Position numbers and translations under genes: made by a program
The notes under the pieces: model-generated
Databases searched by the model: none
Told to the model about the DNA's origin: nothing
The model's input: only the letters and a program-made list of their open reading frames with translations
Part shown: positions 34,116-44,343 of the stretch, piece after piece
Layout: each line of letters begins with the position of its first letter
Position numbering within the stretch: the first letter of the stretch is position 1
From: an uncultured Winogradskyella sp.
GTDB taxonomy: Bacteria > Bacteroidota > Bacteroidia > Flavobacteriales > Flavobacteriaceae
DNA length: 64,000 nucleotides
NCBI RefSeq assembly: GCF_947496485.1
Contig: NZ_CANMCZ010000001.1
Span: 1,483,596-1,547,595, forward strand
Direction of reading: 5' to 3'

Positions 34116-36959
34116 ATGACTCATTCAAAAATCTTTTCATTTTTACTTGCTATAAGTACTTGTTTTGCCATTGCTCAACAACCAGCTACCTCTGCTGAAA
34201 CGGTTAAAAAAGCATTGGAAGAAAAACAAGCTATGACTCAATCGTCATTAGTTAAAAACGTACCCTTTGAAAATATTGGACCAACTATTATGAGTGGTCG
34301 TGTGGTAGATTTAGACGTTAACCCAGAAATGCCTTCAGAGTTTTATGTTGGTTATGCCTCTGGTGGTGTTTGGCACACAACTAATAACGGAACAACATTT
34401 ACTCCGATTTTAGATAGTTCAGACACGCAAAACGTTGGTGATATTGCAGTGCATTGGCCAACCCGAACAATTTATGTTGGTACAGGAGAAAACAATGCAT
34501 CACGTTCGTCTTATGCAGGAATCGGCATTTTAAAATCGACAGACAACGGAAAGACTTGGGTAAATATAGGGCTTATGGATGCACATCATTTTGCTCCTAT
34601 TTTAATTCATCCTGACAATCCAGATGTTGTTACGGTTGGTGTTACAGGTCATTTGTATTCTCCAAATGAGGAACGCGGAATTTACAAAACTACTGATGGT
34701 GGTAAAACATGGAAGCAAACTTTGTTTGTAGATAATATGAGTGGAATTATTGATTTGCAACACAGCCCTAAAAATTACAATGTGATGTATGCGACCTCTT
34801 GGACAAAAGATCGTAAAGCATGGAATTTTTCAGGAAATGGAAGTAATTCAGGTATCTATAAGAGTACAGATGCAGGTGAAACCTGGACAAAAGTTTCTAC
34901 CGCTAAAAGTGGATTTCCAACTGGTGATGGTGTTGGTCGTATAGGCGTTGCAGTATTTAATGATGATGTAGTTTATGCAATTCATGATAATCAATTTAGA
35001 CGAAAAAATGATAAGAAGAAAGGCGATAAGAACGACCTAACAAAGGAAGATTTTAAGACCATGTCTAATGCAGACTTTTTAGCCTTAGACGATAAAAAGT
35101 TGAATGGATTTTTAAAGACTAATGGTTTTCAGGAAAAATACAGAGCAGAAAATGTAAAACAAATGGTGCGCTCTGGTAATGTAAAGCCAATTGATTTAGC
35201 AAAATATCTAGAAGATGCTAATTCTATGTTGTTTGATACTCCAGTTGTTGGTGCAGAAGTCTACAAGAGTATTGATGGTGGAAAAACGTGGAAGAAAACT
35301 CATAAGGATTATTTAGATGGTATCTATTATAGCTATGGCTATTATTTTGGTCATATTCATGTGTCAACAGCAAACGAAAATGATATTTACATTTATGGTG
35401 TGCCTATTATTAAGTCTAAAGATGGTGGTAAATCTTGGACATCGATAAGTGCAGAGAACGTGCATGCAGATCATCACGCACTTTGGATAAACCCTAAGAA
35501 TCCTAATCACTTAATAGATGGTAACGATGGTGGAGTTAATATCACTTATGATGATGGTAAAAACTGGATTAAAAACAATTCACCTTCAGTTGGGCAATTC
35601 TATGCCATTAATGTAGATAATGAAAAACCATATAATGTCTATGGTGGTTTACAGGATAATGGTGTTTGGAAAGGAGCTAATAATGCTAGAGAAAATAAAA
35701 GCTGGCATCAACGAGGTCAGTACCCATGGGAAGGCATTATGGGGGGTGATGGTATGCAAATTCAGATAGATAGTCGTAATTCTAATATTGTGTATACAGG
35801 TTACCAGTTTGGAAATTACTTTAGACTCAACTTAGAAGAGGATAAGCAAAAATACATTCAGCCTAAACATACCTTAGGTGAAAACCCTTATCGTTTTAAT
35901 TGGCAAACACCAATTTTGTTATCTCCACACAATCAAGATATTTTGTATTTAGGAGGAAATAAATTAATGCGATCTATGAATCAAGGAGACGACTGGGAAG
36001 CGATTAGTGGTGATTTAACAAATGGAGGTAAAAAAGGAAATGTAGCTTATGGTACATTAACGTCAATTAGTGAAAGCCCATTTCAATTTGGATTAATTTA
36101 CACAGGAAGCGATGATGGTTTAGTGCATATAACTAAAAATGCAGGAGGCAGTTGGACTAATATTTCAAACACATTACCCAAAGATTTATGGGTAAGTCGT
36201 GTCATTGCGTCTCAACATAAAAAAGAAAGGGTTTACGTGACTCTGAATGGTTATCGTTGGGATGATTTTAAGGTCTATGCATATATGAGCGATGATTATG
36301 GACAAACCTGGAAAGCTATTAGTAGTAATATTCCTGCATCTCCTGTAAATGTTATAAAAGAAGATTCTGAAAATGAAAACTTATTGTATTTGGGCACAGA
36401 TAATGGAGCGTATGTGTCTTTTGATATGGGAAATTCTTGGGAAGTGTTTTCAAATGGAGTCCCGAATGTTGCAGTTCACGATATTGTTGTTCAACCTGAA
36501 GCGAAACATTTATTATTGGGCACACATGGACGAAGCATTTACAAAGCAGACATATCCTCTTTGCAGAAAATGAATTCAGATTTAAAATCGAAACCGATTA
36601 CGTTTTTTGATTTAAGTCCTGTACGTCATTCGAGTCGTTGGGGAAGTTCATTCAGTCAATGGTCGGATGCTTTTGAACCTGAAAAAACCATTCAATTTTA
36701 TAGTAATTCTTCAGGTAAAAAAACAATTAAAATCTTATCGGAAAAGGGATCAGAATTGAAAAGAATGTCAGTTGATGCAGATAGAGGTTTTAATTATGTA
36801 GATTATAATTTAGAGATAACAGAAAAAGGTAAAAAGGCCTTGATGAAGGAGGATAGTAAAATAGACTTTAGAGAAACTGGAAATAAAAAACAGTATTTAC
36901 CAAAAGGCATTTATTTTGTTGAAATTGATGATGTTAAAACAAAATTGGTTATTAAATAA
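34116..36959 (+). CDS. Secreted Asp-box (BNR/sortilin-like) repeat protein
   Basis: A 947-residue protein with signal peptide (FSFLLAISTCFAIAQ). It contains about nine Asp-box repeats of pattern SxDxGxxW: STDNGKTW, TTDGGKTW, STDAGETW, SIDGGKTW, SKDGGKSW, TYDDGKNW, SDDYGQTW, SFDMGNSW and a degenerate KNAGGSW. These indicate one or two large beta-propellers like VPS10/sialidase-type proteins. A Lys-rich insert (about residues 305-370) interrupts the repeats. The last 130 residues form a beta domain without a recognised T9SS sorting signal. Many Bacteroidota have this family; function is unknown, with glycan or peptide binding proposed only by analogy. Confidence 0.85.
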   Translation: MTHSKIFSFLLAISTCFAIAQQPATSAETVKKALEEKQAMTQSSLVKNVPFENIGPTIMSGRVVDLDVNPEMPSEFYVGYASGGVWHTTNNGTTFTPILDSSDTQNVGDIAVHWPTRTIYVGTGENNASRSSYAGIGILKSTDNGKTWVNIGLMDAHHFAPILIHPDNPDVVTVGVTGHLYSPNEERGIYKTTDGGKTWKQTLFVDNMSGIIDLQHSPKNYNVMYATSWTKDRKAWNFSGNGSNSGIYKSTDAGETWTKVSTAKSGFPTGDGVGRIGVAVFNDDVVYAIHDNQFRRKNDKKKGDKNDLTKEDFKTMSNADFLALDDKKLNGFLKTNGFQEKYRAENVKQMVRSGNVKPIDLAKYLEDANSMLFDTPVVGAEVYKSIDGGKTWKKTHKDYLDGIYYSYGYYFGHIHVSTANENDIYIYGVPIIKSKDGGKSWTSISAENVHADHHALWINPKNPNHLIDGNDGGVNITYDDGKNWIKNNSPSVGQFYAINVDNEKPYNVYGGLQDNGVWKGANNARENKSWHQRGQYPWEGIMGGDGMQIQIDSRNSNIVYTGYQFGNYFRLNLEEDKQKYIQPKHTLGENPYRFNWQTPILLSPHNQDILYLGGNKLMRSMNQGDDWEAISGDLTNGGKKGNVAYGTLTSISESPFQFGLIYTGSDDGLVHITKNAGGSWTNISNTLPKDLWVSRVIASQHKKERVYVTLNGYRWDDFKVYAYMSDDYGQTWKAISSNIPASPVNVIKEDSENENLLYLGTDNGAYVSFDMGNSWEVFSNGVPNVAVHDIVVQPEAKHLLLGTHGRSIYKADISSLQKMNSDLKSKPITFFDLSPVRHSSRWGSSFSQWSDAFEPEKTIQFYSNSSGKKTIKILSEKGSELKRMSVDADRGFNYVDYNLEITEKGKKALMKEDSKIDFRETGNKKQYLPKGIYFVEIDDVKTKLVIK

Positions 36960-36986
36960 ACGCGAAGATCTATACGCTATACTTCT

Positions 36987-37781
36987 TTAATTGATTTGAT
37001 TTTTATTGTTTTCAGAATTTAAAGATTCGATTAAAGAGTCATATTGAAGATCTAACTTTTCGTTTTTGTAATCATAATACTTTAGGTTATTAACTCTTTT
37101 CTTATCGTGTCTGATTTTTGCTTTTTCGTCAATTTTTGAGTCTAATACCTTAACGTAGTCCTCAATTTCATGAATTTTGACATAAGTTATATTTTTTAGT
37201 TGACGGCTTTTTTCTGTGAAGTCAAAATAGAAAGCTGCTAACTTGTTTACAATGTCTTCCTGTTCGGATTCTGATTTAAATTTAAAATTAAGCAAATCAA
37301 CACCTACTTTCTTTTTCCAAAAACGCTCATTAATATAATCGTTATTCAGATAATCGAGTTTGGACCAGTAGTTTACTACAGAATTAATCCATTTTGAAGG
37401 TTTTCTAACAACGATTATATAATCGAGATTTTTAGCAACTTTATGATTTGCTAATTCGTCTATATAAGCACTAAAGAAGCCAGAACACTCTAATTTTAAA
37501 TTTAGAGCATTTAAGCGCTTAAGAAAAAAATCGCTAAAGTTATTTTCAAATTTTTTTAATGATAAGTATTGCATTGGTTCATGCTGAGAGACTTCATTTG
37601 GGTACGCAGCAGCTAAAAATGTAGTACCTGTTTTGTATGGAGATATACAATAAATAGTGTTATGACCTGTCTTGATTCTATTTGAACTATTAATTGTTGA
37701 ACAAAATTCTATTAAGGCTTGTGTTTTCTTAATAGGTTTTGCAAAAGTAGAGTTCATTAATCTTCTTCGATAATTACTCAT
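36987..37781 (-). CDS. Sulfotransferase-like protein
   Basis: A 264-residue protein with a PAPS-type P-loop near residue 49 (CISPYKTGTTFL, matching the 5'-phosphosulfate-binding motif) and a putative 3'-phosphate motif near residue 125 (IVVRKPSKWINSVVNYW). The C-terminal half is Lys/Asn-rich and low complexity. Compared with its neighbours it is unusually AT-rich, and it stands alone between unrelated genes, which hints at acquisition. Likely transfers sulfate to a glycan or other acceptor; the acceptor is unknown. Confidence 0.65.
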   Translation of the reverse strand: MSNYRRRLMNSTFAKPIKKTQALIEFCSTINSSNRIKTGHNTIYCISPYKTGTTFLAAAYPNEVSQHEPMQYLSLKKFENNFSDFFLKRLNALNLKLECSGFFSAYIDELANHKVAKNLDYIIVVRKPSKWINSVVNYWSKLDYLNNDYINERFWKKKVGVDLLNFKFKSESEQEDIVNKLAAFYFDFTEKSRQLKNITYVKIHEIEDYVKVLDSKIDEKAKIRHDKKRVNNLKYYDYKNEKLDLQYDSLIESLNSENNKNQIN

Positions 37782-38028
37782 CTTGAATGCGGTTAAGCTG
37801 AATAACCAAAGGCTATTCCGTTAGGGTTTAAAGTTTGTAATATATAGAAAGTTATTTATTTTTGTCTTTTAATCAGATGTAACGCCTTATTTATAGATAA
37901 AACCTTTAGTTATAAAGAAGCTTCATTTTTATTATTGACTATAAAGATTCATATTTTAAAACAAAGTAGTCAGTCATTTCTCCATCTACTTAAAATGATT
38001 CTAAATAATTAATTATAAGATAGCGTAG
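37782..38028. other. Intergenic region upstream of sdhC
   Basis: This AT-rich stretch, with the sdh promoter that follows it, makes a gap of about 306 bases without a coding gene. No tRNA, small ORF with a plausible start, or repeat was seen in it. It is probably leader and promoter DNA for the sulfotransferase-like gene on the minus strand. Confidence 0.5.
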
Positions 38029-38059
38029 TTGGCAAAACGCCAATTGCGCTGTATCTTTG
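38029..38059 (+). promoter_or_regulatory. sdh operon promoter with embedded dyad
   Basis: A -33 TTG (38029-38031) and a -7 TATCTTTG (38052-38059) are 20 bases apart, giving a leader of about 25 bases before sdhC. The -33 box is part of a perfect dyad TTGGC-AAAAC-GCCAA (38029-38043), a possible operator. Confidence 0.65.
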
Positions 38060-38087
38060 TAAGACTAACTATAAGTTTAATTCAACA

Positions 38088-38759
38088 ATGAGCGGAATTC
38101 TAAATTCGTCGATTGGAAGAAAGTTTGCCATGGCACTTTCGGCACTCTTCCTAATGTTTTTCATACTACAACATTTTGCTATCAATATTCTTTCTGTATT
38201 TAGTCCAGATACTTTTAACGAAGTCTCTCACTTTATGGGAACTAATCCATTGGTACAATTTGCATTACAGCCTGTTTTAATTTTTGGTGTGATTTTCCAT
38301 TTCGCTATGGGATTTATTTTAGAAATTAAGAATAATAAGGCAAGAAAGGTAAGTTATGCAAAGAATAGCCCTTCTGGAAATTCTACTTGGATGAGTCGAA
38401 ACATGATTTGGAGTGGAGGGTTCATCCTTGTATTCTTAATCATTCACTTTATTGATTTTTGGATTCCAGAAATAAACACAAAATATATTGTTGGTGATAT
38501 GAGTGGAATGCACAATGGTGAGTTTAGATATTATGAAGAATTGGTGCATAAATTTGTTCCTATTTGGAGAGTAGCTTTGTACTGCATTGGTTTTGTATTC
38601 TTAGCGTTACATTTATTGCATGGATTTGATTCTGCATTCCAATCTGTGGGAGCTAATAATAAGTATACCAAAGGCATTAAGGGATTAGGAAAAGCGTATT
38701 CGATTTTAATTCCACTTGGATTTATCTTCATTGCATTATATCATCATTTTAACCACTAA
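38088..38759 (+). CDS. sdhC: Succinate dehydrogenase/fumarate reductase cytochrome b subunit
   Basis: A 223-residue integral membrane subunit with five hydrophobic helices, the single-subunit type-B anchor that holds two haems and reduces menaquinone. Visible features are the start SSIGRKFAMALSALFL, FILQHFAINIL and His-containing helices (LHLLHGFDSAF, LYHHFNH end). It is the first gene of sdhCAB, 12 bases before sdhA. Confidence 0.93.
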   Translation: MSGILNSSIGRKFAMALSALFLMFFILQHFAINILSVFSPDTFNEVSHFMGTNPLVQFALQPVLIFGVIFHFAMGFILEIKNNKARKVSYAKNSPSGNSTWMSRNMIWSGGFILVFLIIHFIDFWIPEINTKYIVGDMSGMHNGEFRYYEELVHKFVPIWRVALYCIGFVFLALHLLHGFDSAFQSVGANNKYTKGIKGLGKAYSILIPLGFIFIALYHHFNH

Positions 38760-38771
38760 AAAACAGCTTGT

Positions 38772-40769
38772 ATGGCTTTAGATTCTAAAATACCAAAAGG
38801 ACCACTTGCAGATAAGTGGACAAATCATAAAAATGAAATTAACCTTGTTAACCCTGCCAACAAACGTCTTATTGATGTTATTGTTGTAGGAACAGGATTA
38901 GCAGGAGGCTCAGCAGCTGCAACACTAGCGGAATTAGGCTATAATGTAAAAGCATTTTGCTTTCAGGATTCACCAAGACGTGCACACTCAATTGCTGCAC
39001 AAGGTGGAATTAATGCAGCAAAAAATTACCAAGGTGATGGTGATTCTACATACCGTTTATTTTATGATACTGTAAAAGGTGGTGATTACCGTTCGCGCGA
39101 AGCTAACGTGCATCGTTTGGCAGAGGTATCTACTAATATAATTGATCAATGTGTGGCTCAAGGAGTACCTTTTGCCAGAGATTATGGAGGGTTATTAGAT
39201 AACCGATCTTTTGGTGGTGTACTTGTATCTCGTACTTTTTATGCTAAAGGGCAAACAGGGCAACAACTTCTATTAGGTGCGTATTCTGCAATGAATCGCC
39301 AAATAGGTCGTGGTAAAATAAAAATGTTTACACGACACGAAATGCTAGATGTTGTGATTGTAGATGGTAAGGCCAGAGGAATTATTGCACGTAATTTAGT
39401 GACAGGAGAAATAGAAAGACATTCTGCACATGCTGTTGTATTAGGAACCGGAGGTTACGGAAACGCATTCTATCTTTCTACTTATGCGATGGGAAGTAAC
39501 GTCACAGCAGCATGGAAAGCTCATAAACGAGGTGCATATTTCGCAAATCCTTGTTATACACAAATTCACCCAACATGTATCCCCGTTTCTGGAGATCATC
39601 AATCAAAACTAACATTGATGTCTGAGTCGTTGAGAAACGATGGTCGTATTTGGGTGCCAAAACACAAAAAAGACGTAGAAGCTATTCGTGAAGGAAGTTT
39701 AAAACCAACGGACTTAGCTGAAGAAGATAGAGATTATTATTTAGAGCGTCGTTATCCTGCTTTTGGGAATTTAGTACCAAGAGATGTTGCTTCAAGAGCA
39801 GCCAAAGAACGTTGTGATGAAGGCTATGGAGTTAATAAAACAGGTGAAGCTGTTTATTTAGATTTTGCATCTGCTTTTATGCGTTATGGAAAAGAACAAG
39901 CACATGTAAAAGGACTAGATGAAAATGATGAGTCTTTAGTTAAAAAATTAGGTCAAGAAATCGTTAAAAATAAGTATGGAAACTTATTTCAGATGTATGA
40001 GAAAATTGTAGACCAGAATCCTTACGAGACACCAATGATGATATATCCAGCGGTTCATTACACTATGGGAGGTATTTGGGTAGATTATAATTTAATGACA
40101 ACTGTTCCAGGTTTATACTGTATTGGTGAGGCTAATTTCTCAGATCATGGGGCTAATCGATTAGGCGCTTCTGCATTAATGCAAGGTTTGGCAGATGGTT
40201 ATTTTGTTTTGCCTTATACCATAGGTGATTATTTAGCAGATGATATTAGAACAGGACCAATTTCAACAGATTCAAAAGAATTCGACGAAGCTGAGAAAAG
40301 TGCAACTGACATTATCGATAAATTAGTTAATAATGAGGGCACGCATTCTGTTGATTATTTCCATAAGAAATTAGGAAAGATTATGTGGAACAAATGTGGA
40401 ATGGCAAGAAATGAAAAGGATCTAAAAGAAGCGATTACTGAAATTGCTGAATTAAGAGCAGAGTTTTGGAAAGATGTTAAAATTCCCGGCAAAGCAGATG
40501 AATATAATGAAGAACTAGCAAAAGCTGGTCGTGTTGCCGATTTCTTAGAATTGGGCGAATTATTCGCTAAAGATGCTTTGGTAAGAGAAGAATCTGCAGG
40601 TGGTCATTTTAGAGAAGAGTATCAAACACCAGAAGGTGAGGCAATGCGTCGTAAAGAATTTCAGTTTGTATCCGCTTGGGAATACAAAGGAGAGCCAAAA
40701 GATGCTGTTCTTCATAAAGAAGATTTAGTGTACGAAAATATTGAAGTGAAAGAGAGAAGTTACAAATAA
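38772..40769 (+). CDS. sdhA: Succinate dehydrogenase flavoprotein subunit
   Basis: A 665-residue flavoprotein that oxidises succinate to fumarate on the cytoplasmic face. It has the dinucleotide fold [19 protein letters not shown], the covalent FAD-linking His in [21 protein letters not shown], and the active-site regions HPTCIPVSG and HYTMGGIW. Its length and C-terminal [13 protein letters not shown] segment fit the B-type (epsilonproteobacterial/Bacteroidota) enzyme. Confidence 0.97.
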   Translation: MALDSKIPKGPLADKWTNHKNEINLVNPANKRLIDVIVVGTGLAGGSAAATLAELGYNVKAFCFQDSPRRAHSIAAQGGINAAKNYQGDGDSTYRLFYDTVKGGDYRSREANVHRLAEVSTNIIDQCVAQGVPFARDYGGLLDNRSFGGVLVSRTFYAKGQTGQQLLLGAYSAMNRQIGRGKIKMFTRHEMLDVVIVDGKARGIIARNLVTGEIERHSAHAVVLGTGGYGNAFYLSTYAMGSNVTAAWKAHKRGAYFANPCYTQIHPTCIPVSGDHQSKLTLMSESLRNDGRIWVPKHKKDVEAIREGSLKPTDLAEEDRDYYLERRYPAFGNLVPRDVASRAAKERCDEGYGVNKTGEAVYLDFASAFMRYGKEQAHVKGLDENDESLVKKLGQEIVKNKYGNLFQMYEKIVDQNPYETPMMIYPAVHYTMGGIWVDYNLMTTVPGLYCIGEANFSDHGANRLGASALMQGLADGYFVLPYTIGDYLADDIRTGPISTDSKEFDEAEKSATDIIDKLVNNEGTHSVDYFHKKLGKIMWNKCGMARNEKDLKEAITEIAELRAEFWKDVKIPGKADEYNEELAKAGRVADFLELGELFAKDALVREESAGGHFREEYQTPEGEAMRRKEFQFVSAWEYKGEPKDAVLHKEDLVYENIEVKERSYK

Positions 40770-40778
40770 AAAAAAGCT

Positions 40779-41525
40779 ATGAATTTAACGTTAAAAATAT
40801 GGCGTCAAAAGAACGCTAGTGACAAAGGAAAGATAGTCGATTATCCTATGAGCGATGTCTCTCCAGATATGTCATTCCTAGAAATGCTTGATGTTTTAAA
40901 TCAAGAGCTTATCGATAAAGGAGAAGAGCCAATTGCTTTTGATCATGATTGTCGCGAAGGTATCTGTGGTATGTGTTCCATGTATGTTAATGGTAGAGCA
41001 CATGGACCAGATTCTATGATAACAGTATGTCAGTTGCATATGAGAAGCTTTAATGATGGTGATACTATTTTTATAGAGCCTTGGAGAGCAACTGCGTTTC
41101 CGGTTATTAAAGATTTAATTGTAGATAGAAGTGCCTTTGACCGTATTCAACATGCAGGAGGGTTTATTTCTGTAAATACATCTGGTAATACTCAAGATGC
41201 CAATGCTATTCCTATTGAGAAAGAAAATGCAGATAAGGCATTTGATGCAGCAACCTGTATAGGTTGTGGTGCTTGTGTAGCAAGTTGTAAAAACTCATCA
41301 GCAATGTTATTTGTATCTGCAAAAGTATCTCAATTTGCCTTATTGCCTCAAGGCCAAGTTGAAGCGACAGATCGTGTATTAAACATGGTGAAGCAAATGG
41401 ACGAAGAAGGCTTTGGTAACTGTACAAACACAGGTGCTTGTGAAGTGGAATGTCCTAAAGGTATTTCTTTAGAAAATATTGCACGCATGAATCGTGAGTA
41501 TTTAGCAGCAAGTTTTAAAGGATAA
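40779..41525 (+). CDS. sdhB: Succinate dehydrogenase iron-sulfur subunit
   Basis: A 248-residue subunit carrying three Fe-S clusters. The 2Fe-2S site is [16 protein letters not shown] plus a downstream Cys, the 4Fe-4S site is [11 protein letters not shown], and the third cluster ligands lie in [14 protein letters not shown]. It passes electrons from SdhA to the membrane anchor. It starts 9 bases after sdhA and ends the operon before a strong terminator. Confidence 0.97.
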   Translation: MNLTLKIWRQKNASDKGKIVDYPMSDVSPDMSFLEMLDVLNQELIDKGEEPIAFDHDCREGICGMCSMYVNGRAHGPDSMITVCQLHMRSFNDGDTIFIEPWRATAFPVIKDLIVDRSAFDRIQHAGGFISVNTSGNTQDANAIPIEKENADKAFDAATCIGCGACVASCKNSSAMLFVSAKVSQFALLPQGQVEATDRVLNMVKQMDEEGFGNCTNTGACEVECPKGISLENIARMNREYLAASFKG

Positions 41526-41549
41526 AATATTATAACATACATTTATTCA

Positions 41550-41579
41550 AATCCTAAGTATTTACTTAGGATTTTTTTC
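41550..41579 (+). terminator. Intrinsic terminator of the sdh operon
   Basis: AATCCTAAGTA/TACTTAGGATT forms an 11-bp stem with a very short loop followed by a run of T. Confidence 0.88.
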
Positions 41580-41603
41580 TTTATTTTGAATTAAACCCCT
41601 AAG

Positions 41604-42503
41604 ATGAAAAACAGAATAACTTTCTTCGTATACCTCGTATTTTTTATAACATTCAGTTTCGCACAGAATAAAAAACAAAAATTTAATGAGGACAAACTTT
41701 TAGAGCATTTAGAAATCTTGAGTTCAGATAAGTTTGAAGGTCGTAGAACTGGAGAAAAAGGAAATGATTCTGCTAGAGCTTATATCATTGAGCAATTTAA
41801 GGAGCTTAATGTTACTGGTTTTAATGGTGAATATGAACAACCTTTTTCATTCGAAAATAGAAACAAAACATACAACGCAACAAATATTTTAGCTGAGATT
41901 AAAGGAACAGAATCACCAGATAAATACATTGTTATCAGCGCACATTATGACCACCTTGGAGTTTCTGGAGGCAAAATTTATAATGGTGCCGATGATGATG
42001 CATCTGGTGTTGCCGCACTTTTAGCTTTTGCAGAATATTTTAAAACCAGCCCACCTAAACATTCGGTAATATTAGCTGCTTTTGATGCTGAGGAACTTGG
42101 GTTGAGGGGAGCAAAACACTTTGTCGATACTATTGATACCAATAAAATTTTGGTCAATCTAAATATGGACATGATAAGTCGTAGTGCAAAGGATGAGTTA
42201 TATGTTGTTGGAGCACGTTACACAGAATGGCTCACATCGATTCTAGATAGATTCAAAAATACCACCACCACTAAACTTTTACAAGGGCATGATGGCACCG
42301 ATAATAAAGACGATTGGACTATGGCTTCGGACCATGAACCATTTTATTCTGCTAAAATCCCATTTCTGTATTTTGGTAATGAGGATCATGCCGCCTACCA
42401 CAAGCCAACAGATGATTTTAAGGATATTACACCAGAGTTCTATAAAAACGCTGTCGAAATTATTTTATCCGTTTTCGTAGCTATCGATACCTCAGGACTT
42501 TAA
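41604..42503 (+). CDS. M28 family metallopeptidase
   Basis: A 299-residue exported peptidase (signal ITFFVYLVFFITFSFAQ). Co-catalytic zinc ligands are all visible: SAHYDHLG (His), NGADDDASG (bridging Asp), DAEELGLRGA (catalytic and metal Glu), NLNMDMISR (Asp) and AAYHKPTDD (His). Typical aminopeptidase acting on periplasmic or external peptides. The MutS-like gene begins 8 bases later, so the two may be co-transcribed. Confidence 0.93.
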   Translation: MKNRITFFVYLVFFITFSFAQNKKQKFNEDKLLEHLEILSSDKFEGRRTGEKGNDSARAYIIEQFKELNVTGFNGEYEQPFSFENRNKTYNATNILAEIKGTESPDKYIVISAHYDHLGVSGGKIYNGADDDASGVAALLAFAEYFKTSPPKHSVILAAFDAEELGLRGAKHFVDTIDTNKILVNLNMDMISRSAKDELYVVGARYTEWLTSILDRFKNTTTTKLLQGHDGTDNKDDWTMASDHEPFYSAKIPFLYFGNEDHAAYHKPTDDFKDITPEFYKNAVEIILSVFVAIDTSGL

Positions 42504-42511
42504 TTAAAGAT

Positions 42512-44284
42512 ATGCAAGACCCAAGTACATTTTATAAAGCACAGCTAGAATTAAATAAATCGGAGTCAAAGCGTATATTTAAACAACTGAGTTTATATAG
42601 TCTTCTTAGACTTTCTGTTTTTGTACTTACAGGAATAGGTATTTATTTCACCTTTCAGAATTGGCAAATAGCAATGGGTATTGCAGTGGTTGGTGTGGCT
42701 ATTTTTCTTTTTTTACTTTCAAGATATACAGATCTAAAGTCAAAAAGAAATTTACACAAACGATTGATTACAATTAATGAAGACGAATTAAAAATAGCAA
42801 AAGGGGATTTTCATAATAGATCTGATGGTTCAGAATTTCAAAATCCAAAACATTTCTTCAGTCTCGATATCGATTTATTTGGGAAAGGTTCATTCTTTCA
42901 ATTTATAAATAGAACAGCTATTAAAGAAGGTGCTCAGAAACTCTCTGAAAATTTACTTTCAAATAATATTTTAAATATTGAAGAACGGCAACAAGCTATA
43001 CAAGAGTTAGCAGCTTTACCGGAATGGAGACAAAACTATTCAGCAATTGCTCAAGGAGTTGAAATAGAACATTCTGCAGCTTCAATTATTACATGGTTAA
43101 AAGACTACAAACCTTTTTTAGGAAAAACGCAATATGCGTTAACCATTGCTTTTGGTATAATATCTATAGTGCTTATAGTATCAGGAATTGCTGAAGTTAT
43201 TACGATTTCAATTGCTGGTTATTGGTTACTATTAGGATTAGGAATTACAGGTCGCTATTTAAAGAAAATCAATATACTGGCGCAACACACAGAGCGAGCA
43301 AAAGACACTTTTAGACAATATGCATTGTTGCTAAATGCAATAGAAACTACTGAATTTAATTCCGAATTATTAAAGTCTAAACAAAAATTGATTCAGTCAG
43401 AAGATTTAAAAGCTTCTGCAATTTTTTTAAAATTTTCAAAGGCATTGGATGCTTTAGACAATAGGAATAATCTCATTTCTGCAATTGTTGGTAATGGTTA
43501 TTTTTTAATAGACATAAGAAATAGTTATAGGATAGAGCAATGGGTTACAAAATATGCAGATAAAGTTGATGATTGGTTTGAAGTCGTCACCTTCTTTGAC
43601 GCCCTTAACAGCTTAGGTAATTACGCCTTTAATCATCAAAGTTTTACTTATCCTATTTTAACTGAAAAACCTATTACCATTTCTGCTGAAGATTTAGGTC
43701 ATCCTTTATTAAATCCTGAAAAACGCGTGGATAGTGATTTACGATTAGAAGAAGAGCAATTCTTCATCGTAACAGGAGCAAACATGGCAGGTAAGAGTAC
43801 CTTTTTAAGAACCGTTGCACTTCATATAGTTATGGCTAATGTTGGACTGCCAATTTGTGCAAAACAAAGTAAATACAAGCCCATTAAGTTAATTACCAGC
43901 ATGCGAACTACAGATTCGTTAACTGATGACAGTTCGTATTTCTTTAGTGAATTAACACGACTAAAATTTGTAGTAGATACCATTGAAAAAGATACTAATT
44001 ACTTTGTGATACTTGATGAAATTCTAAAAGGAACGAATAGTACAGACAAAGCCATCGGCTCAAGAAAGTTTGTTGAGAAATTAGTAAAACTTAATGCCAC
44101 AGGAATTATTGCCACTCACGATTTAAGTCTTACAGAAATTGAAAAAGAATTAGAAGCAGTAAAGAACTACTACTTTGATGCAGAAATTATAAACGATGAA
44201 CTCTTTTTTGATTACAAACTCAAACAAGGCGTTTGCCAAAATATGAATGCTAGTTTTCTGTTGAAGAAGATGGAAATAGTATAG
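42512..44284 (+). CDS. Membrane-anchored MutS-like ATPase
   Basis: A 590-residue protein with two pairs of transmembrane helices (about residues 28-75 and 207-245) in front of a MutS core and ATPase. The ATPase has Walker A TGANMAGKST (near residue 425), the ST motif region DDSSYFFSELTRL, and Walker B YFVILDEILKGTNSTDK followed by ATHD. The mismatch-binding N-terminal domain of true MutS is absent. Similar 'MutS-related' membrane proteins are common in Bacteroidota, with unknown role. It follows the M28 peptidase directly. Confidence 0.88.
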   Translation: MQDPSTFYKAQLELNKSESKRIFKQLSLYSLLRLSVFVLTGIGIYFTFQNWQIAMGIAVVGVAIFLFLLSRYTDLKSKRNLHKRLITINEDELKIAKGDFHNRSDGSEFQNPKHFFSLDIDLFGKGSFFQFINRTAIKEGAQKLSENLLSNNILNIEERQQAIQELAALPEWRQNYSAIAQGVEIEHSAASIITWLKDYKPFLGKTQYALTIAFGIISIVLIVSGIAEVITISIAGYWLLLGLGITGRYLKKINILAQHTERAKDTFRQYALLLNAIETTEFNSELLKSKQKLIQSEDLKASAIFLKFSKALDALDNRNNLISAIVGNGYFLIDIRNSYRIEQWVTKYADKVDDWFEVVTFFDALNSLGNYAFNHQSFTYPILTEKPITISAEDLGHPLLNPEKRVDSDLRLEEEQFFIVTGANMAGKSTFLRTVALHIVMANVGLPICAKQSKYKPIKLITSMRTTDSLTDDSSYFFSELTRLKFVVDTIEKDTNYFVILDEILKGTNSTDKAIGSRKFVEKLVKLNATGIIATHDLSLTEIEKELEAVKNYYFDAEIINDELFFDYKLKQGVCQNMNASFLLKKMEIV

Positions 44285-44288
44285 ACTA

Positions 44289-44320
44289 AAAAACCCTCTC
44301 TAAAAATAGAAAGGGTTTTT
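44289..44320. terminator. Bidirectional intrinsic terminator
   Basis: AAAAACCCT-C-TCTA pairs with TAGA-A-AGGGTTTTT around an AAAA loop. It lies between the convergent MutS-like gene and rpmA. Confidence 0.8.
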
Positions 44321-44343
44321 AAATCATTTAAGAAAATAATCTC

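Noticed and set aside
37782-38087. Possible small RNA or tRNA upstream of sdhC
   Set aside because: No cloverleaf or stable hairpin with terminator could be found; only the promoter with a short dyad is supported.
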